Of a stretch of 64,000 bases of DNA, positions 1 through 8,080 are shown piece by piece. Each line of letters starts with the position of its first letter. Position 1 is the first letter of the stretch. This DNA is from Streptomyces sclerotialus. Lineage in GTDB: Bacteria; Actinomycetota; Actinomycetes; Streptomycetales; Streptomycetaceae. The position numbers and the translations under genes are program-made. The stretch lies in assembly GCF_040907265.1 (NCBI RefSeq), contig NZ_JBFOHP010000002.1, positions 372,001 through 436,000 of the forward strand, read 5' to 3'. Below the pieces are notes generated by a model. That model saw nothing but the letters and a program-made list of their open reading frames with translations, was not told the origin of the DNA and searched no databases.

Positions 1-1
1 C

Positions 2-1066
2 GAGTGGATCGAGAGCCAGATCCTGCACATCCACCTCCTGCACGCACCGGACTTCCTGGGGTACGCGAGCGCCGTCGACATGGCGCGCACCCGGCGTGCC
101 GACGTCGAGCGCGGCCTGCGCATCAAGCAGGCGGGCAACGCGATCCTGGAGCTGCTCGGCGGGCGGGCCATCCACCCGGTCAATGTGCGAATCGGTGGCT
201 TTCACCGCGTCCCGACGCGTGCCGAACTACGCCCATTGCGCGAACAGCTCGCCCGGGCCCGGGACGACGCCTGGGCAACGGTTCGCTGGGTAGCCGGCTT
301 CGACTTCCCCGACGCGGGCGCCGACCACGCACTGCTGGCGCTCATCGAACCGGGACGCTACGCCATCGAAGGCGGCATCCCGGCGGTCATGGCCGCACCG
401 CACGCACACGGGCTGCCTGGCGACACCGATGAGCCGCTCCCCCTCCGCCAGTTTCCGGTGCACGCCTTCACCGAGGAGGTCACCGAGCGGCAGGTGCCGT
501 ACTCCACCGCCCTGCAGGCGACACTCGACGGCGAGCGCTACCTCACGGGATCGCTCGCCCGCTACGCGCTCAGCGGGCGGTGGCTCTCCCCCGTCGCGCT
601 GCAGGCAGCCCGCGAGGCCGGTCTCGGCGACCCGCTGTCCGGAGCCGTGTGCCGCAACCCGTTCCGCAGCATCGTCGTGCGGGCGGTGGAGGCCCTGTAC
701 GCGATCGACGAGGCACTGCGCATCATCGACGCGTACCGGCCACCGCCGCGCCCGTATGTGGAGGTCTTCCCCCGTGCGGACACCGGCCACGGCGCGACCG
801 AGGCCCCGCGCGGCCTGCTGTACCACCGCTACGCCCTGGACGCGGACGGCACCGTGACCGACGCCCTCCTGATCCCGCCCACCGCACAGAACCAGGGCGC
901 CATCGAGGAGGACCTGCGGCGCCTCGTCCAGCGCCGGCTCGACCACGAGGACGATCCGGTGACCGATACCGAACTCACCGCGCTGTGCGAGCGCGGCATC
1001 CGCAACCACGACCCGTGCATCTCCTGCTCGGCCCACTTCCTCGATCTGACCGTCGACCGCTCCTGA
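2..1066 (+). CDS. [NiFe]-hydrogenase large (alpha) subunit, 5' end missing
   Basis: This is the C-terminal 354 residues of the nickel-containing catalytic subunit. The reading frame is open to the window edge, so the true start lies upstream. The C-terminus carries DPCISCSAHFL, the DPCxxC-x2-H motif that supplies two of the four cysteine ligands of the Ni-Fe site. The nine residues after the His would be removed by the maturation protease once nickel is inserted. The spacing and the DPC-x-SC form resemble group 3 (cytoplasmic, NAD(P)-linked) hydrogenases rather than membrane-bound group 1. The N-terminal CxxC pair and the small subunit are outside the window. It is followed after 10 bp by a CBS-BON gene and then the hyp genes, consistent with one operon. 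Confidence 0.9.
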   Translation, partial: EWIESQILHIHLLHAPDFLGYASAVDMARTRRADVERGLRIKQAGNAILELLGGRAIHPVNVRIGGFHRVPTRAELRPLREQLARARDDAWATVRWVAGFDFPDAGADHALLALIEPGRYAIEGGIPAVMAAPHAHGLPGDTDEPLPLRQFPVHAFTEEVTERQVPYSTALQATLDGERYLTGSLARYALSGRWLSPVALQAAREAGLGDPLSGAVCRNPFRSIVVRAVEALYAIDEALRIIDAYRPPPRPYVEVFPRADTGHGATEAPRGLLYHRYALDADGTVTDALLIPPTAQNQGAIEEDLRRLVQRRLDHEDDPVTDTELTALCERGIRNHDPCISCSAHFLDLTVDRS

Positions 1067-1076
1067 GGAGTCCTCC

Positions 1077-1757
1077 ATGCCCGACATCGCACCCGTCCCG
1101 CGGTCCCCGCACACCGTCGACGACGTGATGACCCGCACGGTCGTCGCGGTCGGCCGCGAAGCGCCCTTCAAGGAAATCGTCAAGACGATGGAGCAGTGGA
1201 AGATCAGCGCCCTGCCCGTGCTCGAAGGCGAGAGCCGGGTCGTCGGCGTGGTCTCCGAGGCCGACCTGCTGCCCAAGGAGCAGTTCCGCGACCACACCCC
1301 CTCCCGGATCGAACAGGCCCGGGAGCTGGAGGCGCTGGTCAAGTCCGGCGGTATGACGGCCGGCGAGCTCATGACCACCCCGGCCGTCACCGTGCACGCC
1401 GACGCAACGATCGCCCAGGCCGCCCGCATCATGGCCGTCTACAAGATCAAGCGGCTGCCGGTCACCGACTCCGCAGGACGTCTGGAAGGCGTGGTCAGCC
1501 GCAGCGATCTGCTGAAGGTGTTCCTCCGGGAAGACGCCGACATCGCCGAGGAGGTCCGTCGCGAAATAGTCGGCCCGCTGTTCCGCTCTCCCGGCCAGGA
1601 GGTGACCATCGAGGTGGACGAGGGCGTGGTCACCGTACGCGGTGAAATCAAGGACTGCTCGCTGGTCCCGGTGGCCGCCCGGCTGATCCGCAGCGTGGAA
1701 GGCGTGGTCGACGCCGACATGCGGCTGACCGGCACCCGCCACCACTCACCGTCCTGA
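1077..1757 (+). CDS. CBS-domain pair plus BON-domain protein
   Basis: The 226-residue protein has two CBS motifs (about residues 12-70 and 95-150, with [10 protein letters not shown] and [10 protein letters not shown] as their first strands), then a C-terminal BON domain from about residue 160 ([17 protein letters not shown]). CBS pairs bind adenosine nucleotides; BON is a small lipid- or protein-contact fold. Proteins of this kind recur in actinobacterial dormancy regulons; M. tuberculosis Hrp1 has the CBS pair but no BON. A GAGGAG site precedes the ATG. It shares its architecture with the gene at 13657, so the island holds two paralogues. The exact ligand cannot be read from the sequence. 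Confidence 0.85.
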   Translation: MPDIAPVPRSPHTVDDVMTRTVVAVGREAPFKEIVKTMEQWKISALPVLEGESRVVGVVSEADLLPKEQFRDHTPSRIEQARELEALVKSGGMTAGELMTTPAVTVHADATIAQAARIMAVYKIKRLPVTDSAGRLEGVVSRSDLLKVFLREDADIAEEVRREIVGPLFRSPGQEVTIEVDEGVVTVRGEIKDCSLVPVAARLIRSVEGVVDADMRLTGTRHHSPS

Positions 1758-1786
1758 AACCGCAGGCGGCCCGCCGGAGGCAGCTC

Positions 1787-2893
1787 GTGAAGTACCTCGA
1801 CGAATACCGCGATCCCGGGCTCGCCCGCCGGCTGCTGGACGAGCTGTCGGCGGTCGCCACTCAGCCCTGGCGGATCATGGAGGTGTGCGGCGGCCAGACC
1901 CACACGCTCGTCCGCCAGGGCATCGACGAACTGCTGCCGGCCGGGATCCGCATGATCCACGGGCCCGGCTGTCCGGTCTGTGTGACGCCGCTGGAGACCC
2001 TGGACCGGGCGATGGCCATCGCGGCCCGGCCGGGCGTCACGTTCACCAGCTTCGGTGACATGCTCCGCGTCCCGGGCACGCACACCGACTTGCTGTCCTT
2101 ACGCGCCCGGGGTGCGGACGTCCGCGTCGTCTACTCCCCCATGGAGGCGGTGCGCCTGGCCGCCGCCCGCCCGGAGCGGCAGGTGGTCTTCCTCGCCGTC
2201 GGCTTCGAAACCACCGCACCGGCCAACGCCATGGCCGTGCTCCAGGCCGCACGGCTGGGGCTGCGCAACTTCTCCGTCCTGGTCAGTCACGTCCTGGTGC
2301 CACCGGCGATGGTCACTCTGCTGGAGGACCCCGACTGCGAGGTGCAGGCGTTCCTCGCCGCGGGACACGTCTGCGCGGTGATGGGCTGGCGCGAGTACGA
2401 ACCGCTCAGCGCCCGCTACCGCGTACCGATCGTGGTCACCGGATTCGAACCACTGGACTTGCTGGAGGGCATCCTCCTGGCGGTCCGGCAGCTCGAATCC
2501 GGGCGGGCCGAGGTGGCGAACCAGTACGTCCGGGCAGTCCGCCGCCAGGGCAATCCCGTCGCACGCTCGGTCGTCTCCCAGGTCTTCCGCGTCACCGACC
2601 GGGCCTGGCGCGGCATGGGGCCGCTGCCCCGCAGCGGACTGGAACTCACCGAGGAGTACGCCGAGTTCGACGCGGCCCGCCGCTTCGACGTGGGCCGGCT
2701 GCACGCCACCGAACATCCCGAGTGCATCGCCGGCGCCATCCTCACCGGTGCCCGGCTGCCGACGGACTGCACGGCGTACGGAACGCGCTGCACCCCGCGC
2801 ACCCCGCTCGGGGCCCCCATGGTCTCCGCTGAGGGAACCTGCGCCGCCTTCCACGCCGCCGGACGAGCGCCGACTCCGAGGAGCGCTTCATGA
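1787..2893 (+). CDS. hypD: Hydrogenase maturation factor HypD
   Basis: HypD is the Fe-S scaffold on which the Fe(CN)2CO group of the [NiFe] site is built together with HypC and HypE. The 368-residue length is normal. Family landmarks are present: EVCGGQTH (Cys34), [10 protein letters not shown] (Cys62 and Cys65), FGDMLRVPG near residue 90, and a C-terminal Cys set ([22 protein letters not shown]) for the [4Fe-4S] cluster. The start is GTG, placed 6 bp after GGAGG. The stop codon overlaps the ATG of hypE (ATGA), which implies translational coupling. Confidence 0.95.
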   Translation: MKYLDEYRDPGLARRLLDELSAVATQPWRIMEVCGGQTHTLVRQGIDELLPAGIRMIHGPGCPVCVTPLETLDRAMAIAARPGVTFTSFGDMLRVPGTHTDLLSLRARGADVRVVYSPMEAVRLAAARPERQVVFLAVGFETTAPANAMAVLQAARLGLRNFSVLVSHVLVPPAMVTLLEDPDCEVQAFLAAGHVCAVMGWREYEPLSARYRVPIVVTGFEPLDLLEGILLAVRQLESGRAEVANQYVRAVRRQGNPVARSVVSQVFRVTDRAWRGMGPLPRSGLELTEEYAEFDAARRFDVGRLHATEHPECIAGAILTGARLPTDCTAYGTRCTPRTPLGAPMVSAEGTCAAFHAAGRAPTPRSAS

Positions 2894-3921
2894 CCCTCGA
2901 CTGCCCTGCCCCGCACCATGAGGACGATCGGGTGCTGCTCGGCCACGGTGCCGGTGGGCGCCTCAGCGCCGAGCTGCTGGGCTCCGTGCTGCTGCCCGCG
3001 CTCGGCGCACCGGACGGCCCGCTGGAGGACGCCGCCCTCCTCCCCGGTCACCCCGAACTCGTCGTCAGCACCGACAGCTTCGTGGTCAGCCCGCTGTTCT
3101 TCCCCGGCGGTGACATCGGCTCCCTGGCCGTCCACGGGACCGTGAACGACCTGGCCATGCGGGGCGGCATGCCGGTGGCCCTGACGCTGTCCCTGGTCCT
3201 GGAGGAGGGACTTCCCCTCAGCGAGCTCCGTACGGTGATGGCGTCCGTCGGGAAGGCGGCGAGCGGCGCGGACGTACCCGTCGTCGCCGGAGACACCAAG
3301 GTCGTCGAGCGGGGCGCCGTCGACCGGATGTTCCTCACCACTACGGGGATCGGCCGCCGTCTCCCCTTCATGCGGCCCACCGCCGCCGGCGCCCGGCCCG
3401 GCGACGCGATACTGCTCTCCGGCCCCATCGGCCTGCACGGCACCGCCGTGCTCTCCACCCGCGAGGGCCTCGGCTTCGAGGCGGACATCGCCTCCGACTC
3501 CCGCCCGCTGCACCGCCTCGTACGGGTCCTCGCCCCGCTCGCCGGCCACGTGCACGCCCTGCGCGACCCCACTCGCGGAGGGCTGGCCGCCGCACTCAAC
3601 GAGATCGCCCGCGACTCCCGGGTCGGTACCGAGATCGACGAGGCCCGCCTGCCGGTGCCCGCGCCGGTCGCGGCCGCCTGCGACCTGCTCGGGCTCGATC
3701 CCCTGCAGGTGGCCAATGAAGGCTGCTTCGTGGCGTACATCGCCGCGTCCGCCGCCGACGCCGCGCTGTCGGCACTGCGCTCGCTGCCCGAGGGGTGCGG
3801 TGCCGCCCGGATCGGCGAGGTCGTGCCGGACCACCCCGGCCGCGTGGTGCTGCGTACGCTGGTCGGTGCCCACCGCGTCATCGACATGCCGCTGGGGGAA
3901 CAGCTGCCCCGCATCTGCTGA
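2890..3921 (+). CDS. hypE: Hydrogenase maturation factor HypE
   Basis: HypE dehydrates a carbamoyl group received from HypF to a thiocyanate on its C-terminal cysteine, then gives the cyanide to the HypC-HypD complex. The 343-residue protein has the AIRS/PurM-like fold (LGHGAGGR near residue 20, STDSFVVSP near 62, GDTKVVERG near 135, DPTRGGLA near 225). It ends in PRIC, the conserved motif with the carbamoylated terminal cysteine. The ATG overlaps the hypD stop. It should act in the cytoplasm with the HypF encoded at 8081 and the HypC at 10465. Confidence 0.95.
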   Translation: MTLDCPAPHHEDDRVLLGHGAGGRLSAELLGSVLLPALGAPDGPLEDAALLPGHPELVVSTDSFVVSPLFFPGGDIGSLAVHGTVNDLAMRGGMPVALTLSLVLEEGLPLSELRTVMASVGKAASGADVPVVAGDTKVVERGAVDRMFLTTTGIGRRLPFMRPTAAGARPGDAILLSGPIGLHGTAVLSTREGLGFEADIASDSRPLHRLVRVLAPLAGHVHALRDPTRGGLAAALNEIARDSRVGTEIDEARLPVPAPVAAACDLLGLDPLQVANEGCFVAYIAASAADAALSALRSLPEGCGAARIGEVVPDHPGRVVLRTLVGAHRVIDMPLGEQLPRIC

Positions 3922-4031
3922 CCGCGCGATCCGGCAGGGCCGGCCGGCGGCAGTCAGGGCTGACCGGCCCATGGCTGCCGTTCCCTCGTCAGCGCACGCT
4001 TGGGTCGACTCTCCGGGAGGTGAGTGACGTG

Positions 4032-4280
4032 ATGTACGGATACGGCACCGGTATGAGCGGCTGGGGATTCATCGCGATGGCGATCGCGCAGCTGATCTTC
4101 TGGGGCCTGCTGCTCGTGGGTGTGGCGTTTCTTGTCCGTTACCTCGTCCGCAGTCACCGTGATACGGGAATACCGTCGGCCCATCGGACGCCGCAACAGG
4201 TTCTGGCGGAGCGTCTTGCGCGCGGCGAGATCGACGAGGAGGAGTACCAGCGCCGCCGCACGGCCTTGCGGGGCAGCTGA
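4032..4280 (+). CDS. Small SHOCT-domain membrane protein
   Basis: The 82-residue product has one hydrophobic segment (about residues 8-36, rich in Ile, Leu and Val), a short basic linker and a C-terminal SHOCT motif (LAERLARGEIDEEEYQRRR). SHOCT is a short oligomerisation element of uncertain role found next to membrane segments. The ATG at 4032 sits 11 bp after GGGAGG; in-frame GTG codons at 4020 and 4029 are possible starts. It lies between hypE and the response-regulator gene on the same strand. The function is unknown. Confidence 0.75.
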   Translation: MYGYGTGMSGWGFIAMAIAQLIFWGLLLVGVAFLVRYLVRSHRDTGIPSAHRTPQQVLAERLARGEIDEEEYQRRRTALRGS

Positions 4281-4366
4281 CCCGACGCCTGCGGGGCCCT
4301 GGAAGACACCGAGCCGCTGGTCGATGCGACCACGCCTTGCTGAGAAGAAGGACGGAACCCGACAGC

Positions 4367-5176
4367 ATGAACGCCAGTCCGGCGTCGTCCGACGCCCCTC
4401 CCATCCGGGTCTTCCTGCTGGATGACCACGAACTCGTCCGCCGCGGATTACAGGACCTGCTCAGCTCGGAGCCGGACCTGACCGTCGTCGGCGAAGCGGC
4501 CGATGCCCGTGAGGCACTCGCCCGGGCCCCCGCCCTGCGGCCGGACGTTGCGGTACTCGACGTCCGGCTGGGTTCCATGACCGAGGGCGCGGACAAGGAA
4601 GGCATCAGCGTCTGCCGCGATCTGCGCGCCGCCCTCCCTGATCTCGCCTGCCTGATGCTGACGTCGTTCGACGACGACGAAGCGCTCTTCGACGCCATCA
4701 TGGCCGGGGCCGCGGGCTATGTACTCAAGCAGATCCACGGGACGGACCTGGTGACAGCCATACGTACCGTCTCGGCAGGCAAGTCGATGCTGGATCCCGG
4801 TGCGACCGCCCGCGTGCTGGCCCGTGTCCGCAGCCCTGCCGGCCACGGCACCACCGATCCGCCGGAACTCGCCCGTCTCTCACCCCGTGAACGGGAAATC
4901 CTGGACCTGATCGGTGAAGGCCTCACCAACCGCCAGATCGCCGAGCGCCTTTACCTCGCCGAAAAGACCGTGAAGAACCGGATCTCCGCCATCCTCAACA
5001 AGCTGAAGGTGGGCAGGCGGATACAGGCCGCCGTCATCGCCGAACGCTTACGGGAGCGGGGCGAGTCGGAGGAGGGCGGCAAGGCTGCCGGGTACGGGAC
5101 ACACGGGTCCTGGGGTGGTACCGGTCCTCGAACCCGTCGGCACCACCCCGTCCCCGAGCGTCAGGACCTACTGTGA
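4367..5176 (+). CDS. NarL/FixJ-family response regulator, DevR/DosR-like
   Basis: About 269 residues: an N-terminal receiver domain (acidic LLDDHE, phosphoacceptor Asp in VAVLDVRL, Thr/Ser switch in LMLTSFDD, Lys in YVLKQIHG) and a C-terminal LuxR helix-turn-helix (LSPREREILDLIGEGL then NRQIAERLYLAEKTVKNR). This pattern is close to DevR/DosR of mycobacteria and OsdR of Streptomyces, regulators of oxygen-limitation responses. I chose ATG 4367 behind AAGGA rather than an upstream TTG at 4337. A tail of roughly 35 residues after the HTH runs into the end of the convergent kinase gene with a 9-bp overlap. The convergent kinase is the likely partner. Confidence 0.88.
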   Translation: MNASPASSDAPPIRVFLLDDHELVRRGLQDLLSSEPDLTVVGEAADAREALARAPALRPDVAVLDVRLGSMTEGADKEGISVCRDLRAALPDLACLMLTSFDDDEALFDAIMAGAAGYVLKQIHGTDLVTAIRTVSAGKSMLDPGATARVLARVRSPAGHGTTDPPELARLSPREREILDLIGEGLTNRQIAERLYLAEKTVKNRISAILNKLKVGRRIQAAVIAERLRERGESEEGGKAAGYGTHGSWGGTGPRTRRHHPVPERQDLL

Positions 5177-6904
5177 CAACGGAACGCTCCAGATCAGACG
5201 GGTTCCGCCGTGGGCCGGCGTCTCCAGGCGCAGGCTTCCGCCGAGCGCTTCGGCCCGGGACCGGATGTTGGCGAGGCCTCCGCGTTCCGGCGTGCCGGGG
5301 CCAAGGCCCGTGCCATCGTCCGTGACACTGAGCACGGCCTCCTCCGCCACGGTGAGGGCGACGTCCACGCGCCGGGGGTGGGCGTGCCGGGCGACGTTGC
5401 TCAGCGCCTCGGTGAGTACGGCGAGAAGATGCTCGGCCGTCGTCGACGGCACATCGGTGTCGACCGGCCCGTCCATACGCAGTGAGGGCGAGAACCCCAG
5501 CGTCTCCCCCGCCGCCCCGACGACATCGAGGATCCGGCGCCGTAAGCCGGCGGCTTCCCGCGGGTCCGCGGCGGTGCGCAGGCCGAAGATGGTGGAACGG
5601 ATGATTTTGATCGTCTCATCGAGGTCATCGATCGCCCGTCCGACGCGCGCCGCGGCCTCCGGCCGATCGATCAGCCGCCCGGCACTCTGAAGCGTCATTC
5701 CCGCCGCGAACAGGCGTTGGATGGCCAGGTCGTGCAGGTCCTGCCCGATCCGGTCGCGCTCACGCAAGGCGTTCACCTGCTCCGACTCCCGGCGGCCACG
5801 ATCCAGCTCCAGGGCGAGAGCGGCTTGCTCGGCGAACCCGGAGATCAGCCGTACGTCGCTGTCCGAGAACGGCTGCCGGCCCTGTGTGCGGCAGAGCCTG
5901 AGGGAGCCGCGAGTCTGTGCGTCGCTCCGCAGCGGAACGGCGACGGCCGGACCGGTGGCCGAGGTGTGAGCCCGCGTGTGCGCCCGTGGATCAGTGGAGA
6001 GGTCAGCGGTGACCACCGGTTCACCGGTGCGGGCAGCCAGGCCCGCGAGCGAACCGTCGAACGGCACCGCCGACCCCGCGAGCTGCTCCGCGTCCGCCCC
6101 TTGTGCGACTGCTGCGGTCAGCTCACCGGTGACAGCGTCCGGAAGGAAGACCGCCACCGACTCCGCGTCGGCCAGTTCGCCACTGCGCCGTGCGATCAGG
6201 TCGAGCACCTCACCGGTACCGGCTCCGGACAGCAGCGTCCTGGTGATCTCGCCCAGCGCTTCGAGCCATTGCTCCCGCCGCCGGCTCTCGTCGTAGAGAC
6301 GCGCGTTGTCTATGGCCACGCCAGCGGCGACCGCCAGCATCGAGAGCATGGCCTGGTCCTCGGCGTCGAACTGCACTCCGCCGCGCTTCTCCGTGAGGTA
6401 CAGATTGCCGAAGACCTCGTCACGGACGCGTATCGGCACCCCGAGAAAAGTCCGCATCGGCGGGTGGTGCTCAGGGAAGCCGTAACTGCTGGGGTGAGTG
6501 GTGAGGTCCGTCAGCCGCAAGGGCTTCGGGTGGCGGATCAGCTCGCCGAGTATGCCGTGCCCGGAGGGCAACGGGCCTATTTTGCGCGCCAGTTCGTCAG
6601 CGATGCCGACAGGAAGGAAACGGTACAGGCACTGGCCTTCTCCGATCACTCCCAAGGCGCCGTACTCGGCGTCGGCAAGCAGCACGGCGGCCTCGACGAT
6701 GTGCTGCAGTACCTGCTCGAGATCAAGATCACCGCCGATGTCCAGGACCGCGTCCAGCAGGCCGTGCATACGGTCATGTGTGGCGCGGGCGGCAGCGAGC
6801 CGGGACTGCAGCTCCTCCAGAAGCAGTCCGTCCAGGCGCAGCGTCGGCGGCGCACCGGACTGTTGCGTGTGCACCGGCTGTTGCTTGTCAGCTGAGCCCG
6901 GCAT
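5168..6904 (-). CDS. GAF-GAF sensor histidine kinase, DevS/DosT-like
   Basis: A 578-residue cytosolic kinase: two GAF domains (about residues 50-200 and 215-370), a HisKA_3 dimerisation helix with the phospho-His in DLHDLAIQRLF near residue 390, and a C-terminal ATPase (SVTDDGTGLG near 535). No membrane segment is seen. The first GAF carries HHPPMRTFLGVPIRVRDEVF, the region that contains the haem-ligand His in mycobacterial DevS/DosT. Haem binding, and so sensing of O2, NO or CO, is therefore plausible but inferred. A GGGGAGG site precedes the ATG. It lies tail to tail with the response-regulator gene and downstream of a universal stress gene on the same strand. Confidence 0.88.
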   Translation of the reverse strand: MPGSADKQQPVHTQQSGAPPTLRLDGLLLEELQSRLAAARATHDRMHGLLDAVLDIGGDLDLEQVLQHIVEAAVLLADAEYGALGVIGEGQCLYRFLPVGIADELARKIGPLPSGHGILGELIRHPKPLRLTDLTTHPSSYGFPEHHPPMRTFLGVPIRVRDEVFGNLYLTEKRGGVQFDAEDQAMLSMLAVAAGVAIDNARLYDESRRREQWLEALGEITRTLLSGAGTGEVLDLIARRSGELADAESVAVFLPDAVTGELTAAVAQGADAEQLAGSAVPFDGSLAGLAARTGEPVVTADLSTDPRAHTRAHTSATGPAVAVPLRSDAQTRGSLRLCRTQGRQPFSDSDVRLISGFAEQAALALELDRGRRESEQVNALRERDRIGQDLHDLAIQRLFAAGMTLQSAGRLIDRPEAAARVGRAIDDLDETIKIIRSTIFGLRTAADPREAAGLRRRILDVVGAAGETLGFSPSLRMDGPVDTDVPSTTAEHLLAVLTEALSNVARHAHPRRVDVALTVAEEAVLSVTDDGTGLGPGTPERGGLANIRSRAEALGGSLRLETPAHGGTRLIWSVPLSQ

Positions 6905-7023
6905 GGGGCGAGCCTCCCCGCTCCCCCGTGTGCGATCCGCTCCCCGCAGACTAACCCGGAGGCAGCAGTTCGTCCCTACCCCGTACCTGTCGGTTCAGCG
7001 CTTGGTGCGCAGTCCGTGGACGC

Positions 7024-7896
7024 TCAGGTTTCCGGGACGACGGCGACCGGACACTGCGCGTGGTGCAGCACCGTGTGGTTCACCAGGCCGAGTTGCAGCC
7101 CGGTGTGTCCACGCCGTCGATGCGCGCCCACCACCATGAGGCAGGCGGTGTGCGACGCCGCCACCAGCACCATGCCCGGCGCCCCCTCGGCCGCCCGGCG
7201 CTCCACGGTCACCTGCGGGAATGCGGCAGCCGGTTTGTTCAGCGCCTCGTCGATCAGCTCCGCTGCGCGGCGCTCGTGTTCGGCTCGGTATTCGCCGTGC
7301 GGCCCGCACAGTCCAGCCACTTCGGTGCCGGCGCAGCGCCACGCGTGGACGGCCTCGACGGTGCAGTCGCGGAGGGCGGCCTCTTCCAGAGCGAACGTCA
7401 CCGCCGCCGGGTCCGTCGCACGTTCACCGACCCCGAGGACAACTTTGCGTTCGCCGCCCAGGGTGTTTCCCGTACGGCCGCGTACCACGATCACGGGGCA
7501 GTGAGCACGGGCCGCCACGCCCAGCCCCACCGAACCGAGCAGCAACGACGTCAGCCGCCCCCGGCCACGATGCCCGACCACCACCGCCTTCGCCCGTAGT
7601 CCCTCGGCCAGCAGGGCCTCCACCGGGTCGTCCGGAGCGAGATAGGTGGTGACCTCCAGCCCCGGCACGCGCCGAGAGGCACGTTCAGCTGCGACGCCGA
7701 CAATCGTCTCCTCCATGACGCGTTCGGAGGAGCACTCGGTCGACCCGTCAGGGAGGTGCCCCTCGTACCTTTCCCAGCGCGAGGCGTACACGATGCGCAG
7801 GGGAATGCCGTACCGCGCGGCCGCGTCGGCTGCCCAGTCCACCGCATCCAGTCCGGCGTCCGAACCATCGGCCCCCACCACGAGTGGATGTTCCAT
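7024..7896 (-). CDS. Tandem universal stress protein
   Basis: A 290-residue protein made of two UspA folds. Each ends in the nucleotide-binding signature: GHRGRGRLTSLLLGSVG in the first half and GAHRRRGHTGLQLGLVNH in the second. The first half starts with VVGADGSDAGLDAV. Tandem Usp proteins bind ATP and accumulate under hypoxia or energy limitation in actinobacteria. The ATG is preceded by GAAGGGCGG. It is divergent from hypF across a 185-bp spacer that contains a near-perfect dyad. A second tandem Usp lies at 15872. Confidence 0.9.
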   Translation of the reverse strand: MEHPLVVGADGSDAGLDAVDWAADAAARYGIPLRIVYASRWERYEGHLPDGSTECSSERVMEETIVGVAAERASRRVPGLEVTTYLAPDDPVEALLAEGLRAKAVVVGHRGRGRLTSLLLGSVGLGVAARAHCPVIVVRGRTGNTLGGERKVVLGVGERATDPAAVTFALEEAALRDCTVEAVHAWRCAGTEVAGLCGPHGEYRAEHERRAAELIDEALNKPAAAFPQVTVERRAAEGAPGMVLVAASHTACLMVVGAHRRRGHTGLQLGLVNHTVLHHAQCPVAVVPET

Positions 7897-8000
7897 GATG
7901 CCGCCCTTCTCGTCACCGCGGCGTCGGCAACCCGCCCCGGAATCCGCGGACAGCATCACCCCGGCCGTTCGGCTCCGGGCAGGGGCCGGACCGGCTCCGC

Positions 8001-8022
8001 CTCGGGGCCTTTCGGCCCCGAG
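8001..8022. promoter_or_regulatory. Perfect 9-bp-arm dyad between the divergent usp and hypF genes
   Basis: The arms CTCGGGGCC and GGCCCCGAG are exact inverse complements separated by TTTC. The site sits in the shared 5' region of two divergently transcribed genes, where a terminator would not be expected, so an operator is the simplest reading. The DevR/OsdR-like regulator at 4367 is an obvious candidate ligand. That link is inference; I cannot match the site to a published box from sequence alone. Confidence 0.45.
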
Positions 8023-8080
8023 CGCGTCACGTCGGCCGGGCTTCATGCTGACGGCAGCACAGCGAAGGGATGCCTGCACC

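Noticed and set aside
227..1432. Long minus-strand open frame opposite the hydrogenase large subunit and CBS-BON genes
   Set aside because: It is antisense to genes with clear family motifs and has no recognisable domain; long antisense frames are common in high-GC DNA.
2416..3972. 518-codon minus-strand frame opposite hypD and hypE
   Set aside because: Shadow of well-supported hyp genes; low-complexity Gly/Arg/His composition and no ribosome site.
8045..8080. Earlier in-frame ATG for hypF
   Set aside because: It would add 12 residues not typical of HypF; ATG 8081 has a better-placed purine-rich site. It cannot be fully excluded.
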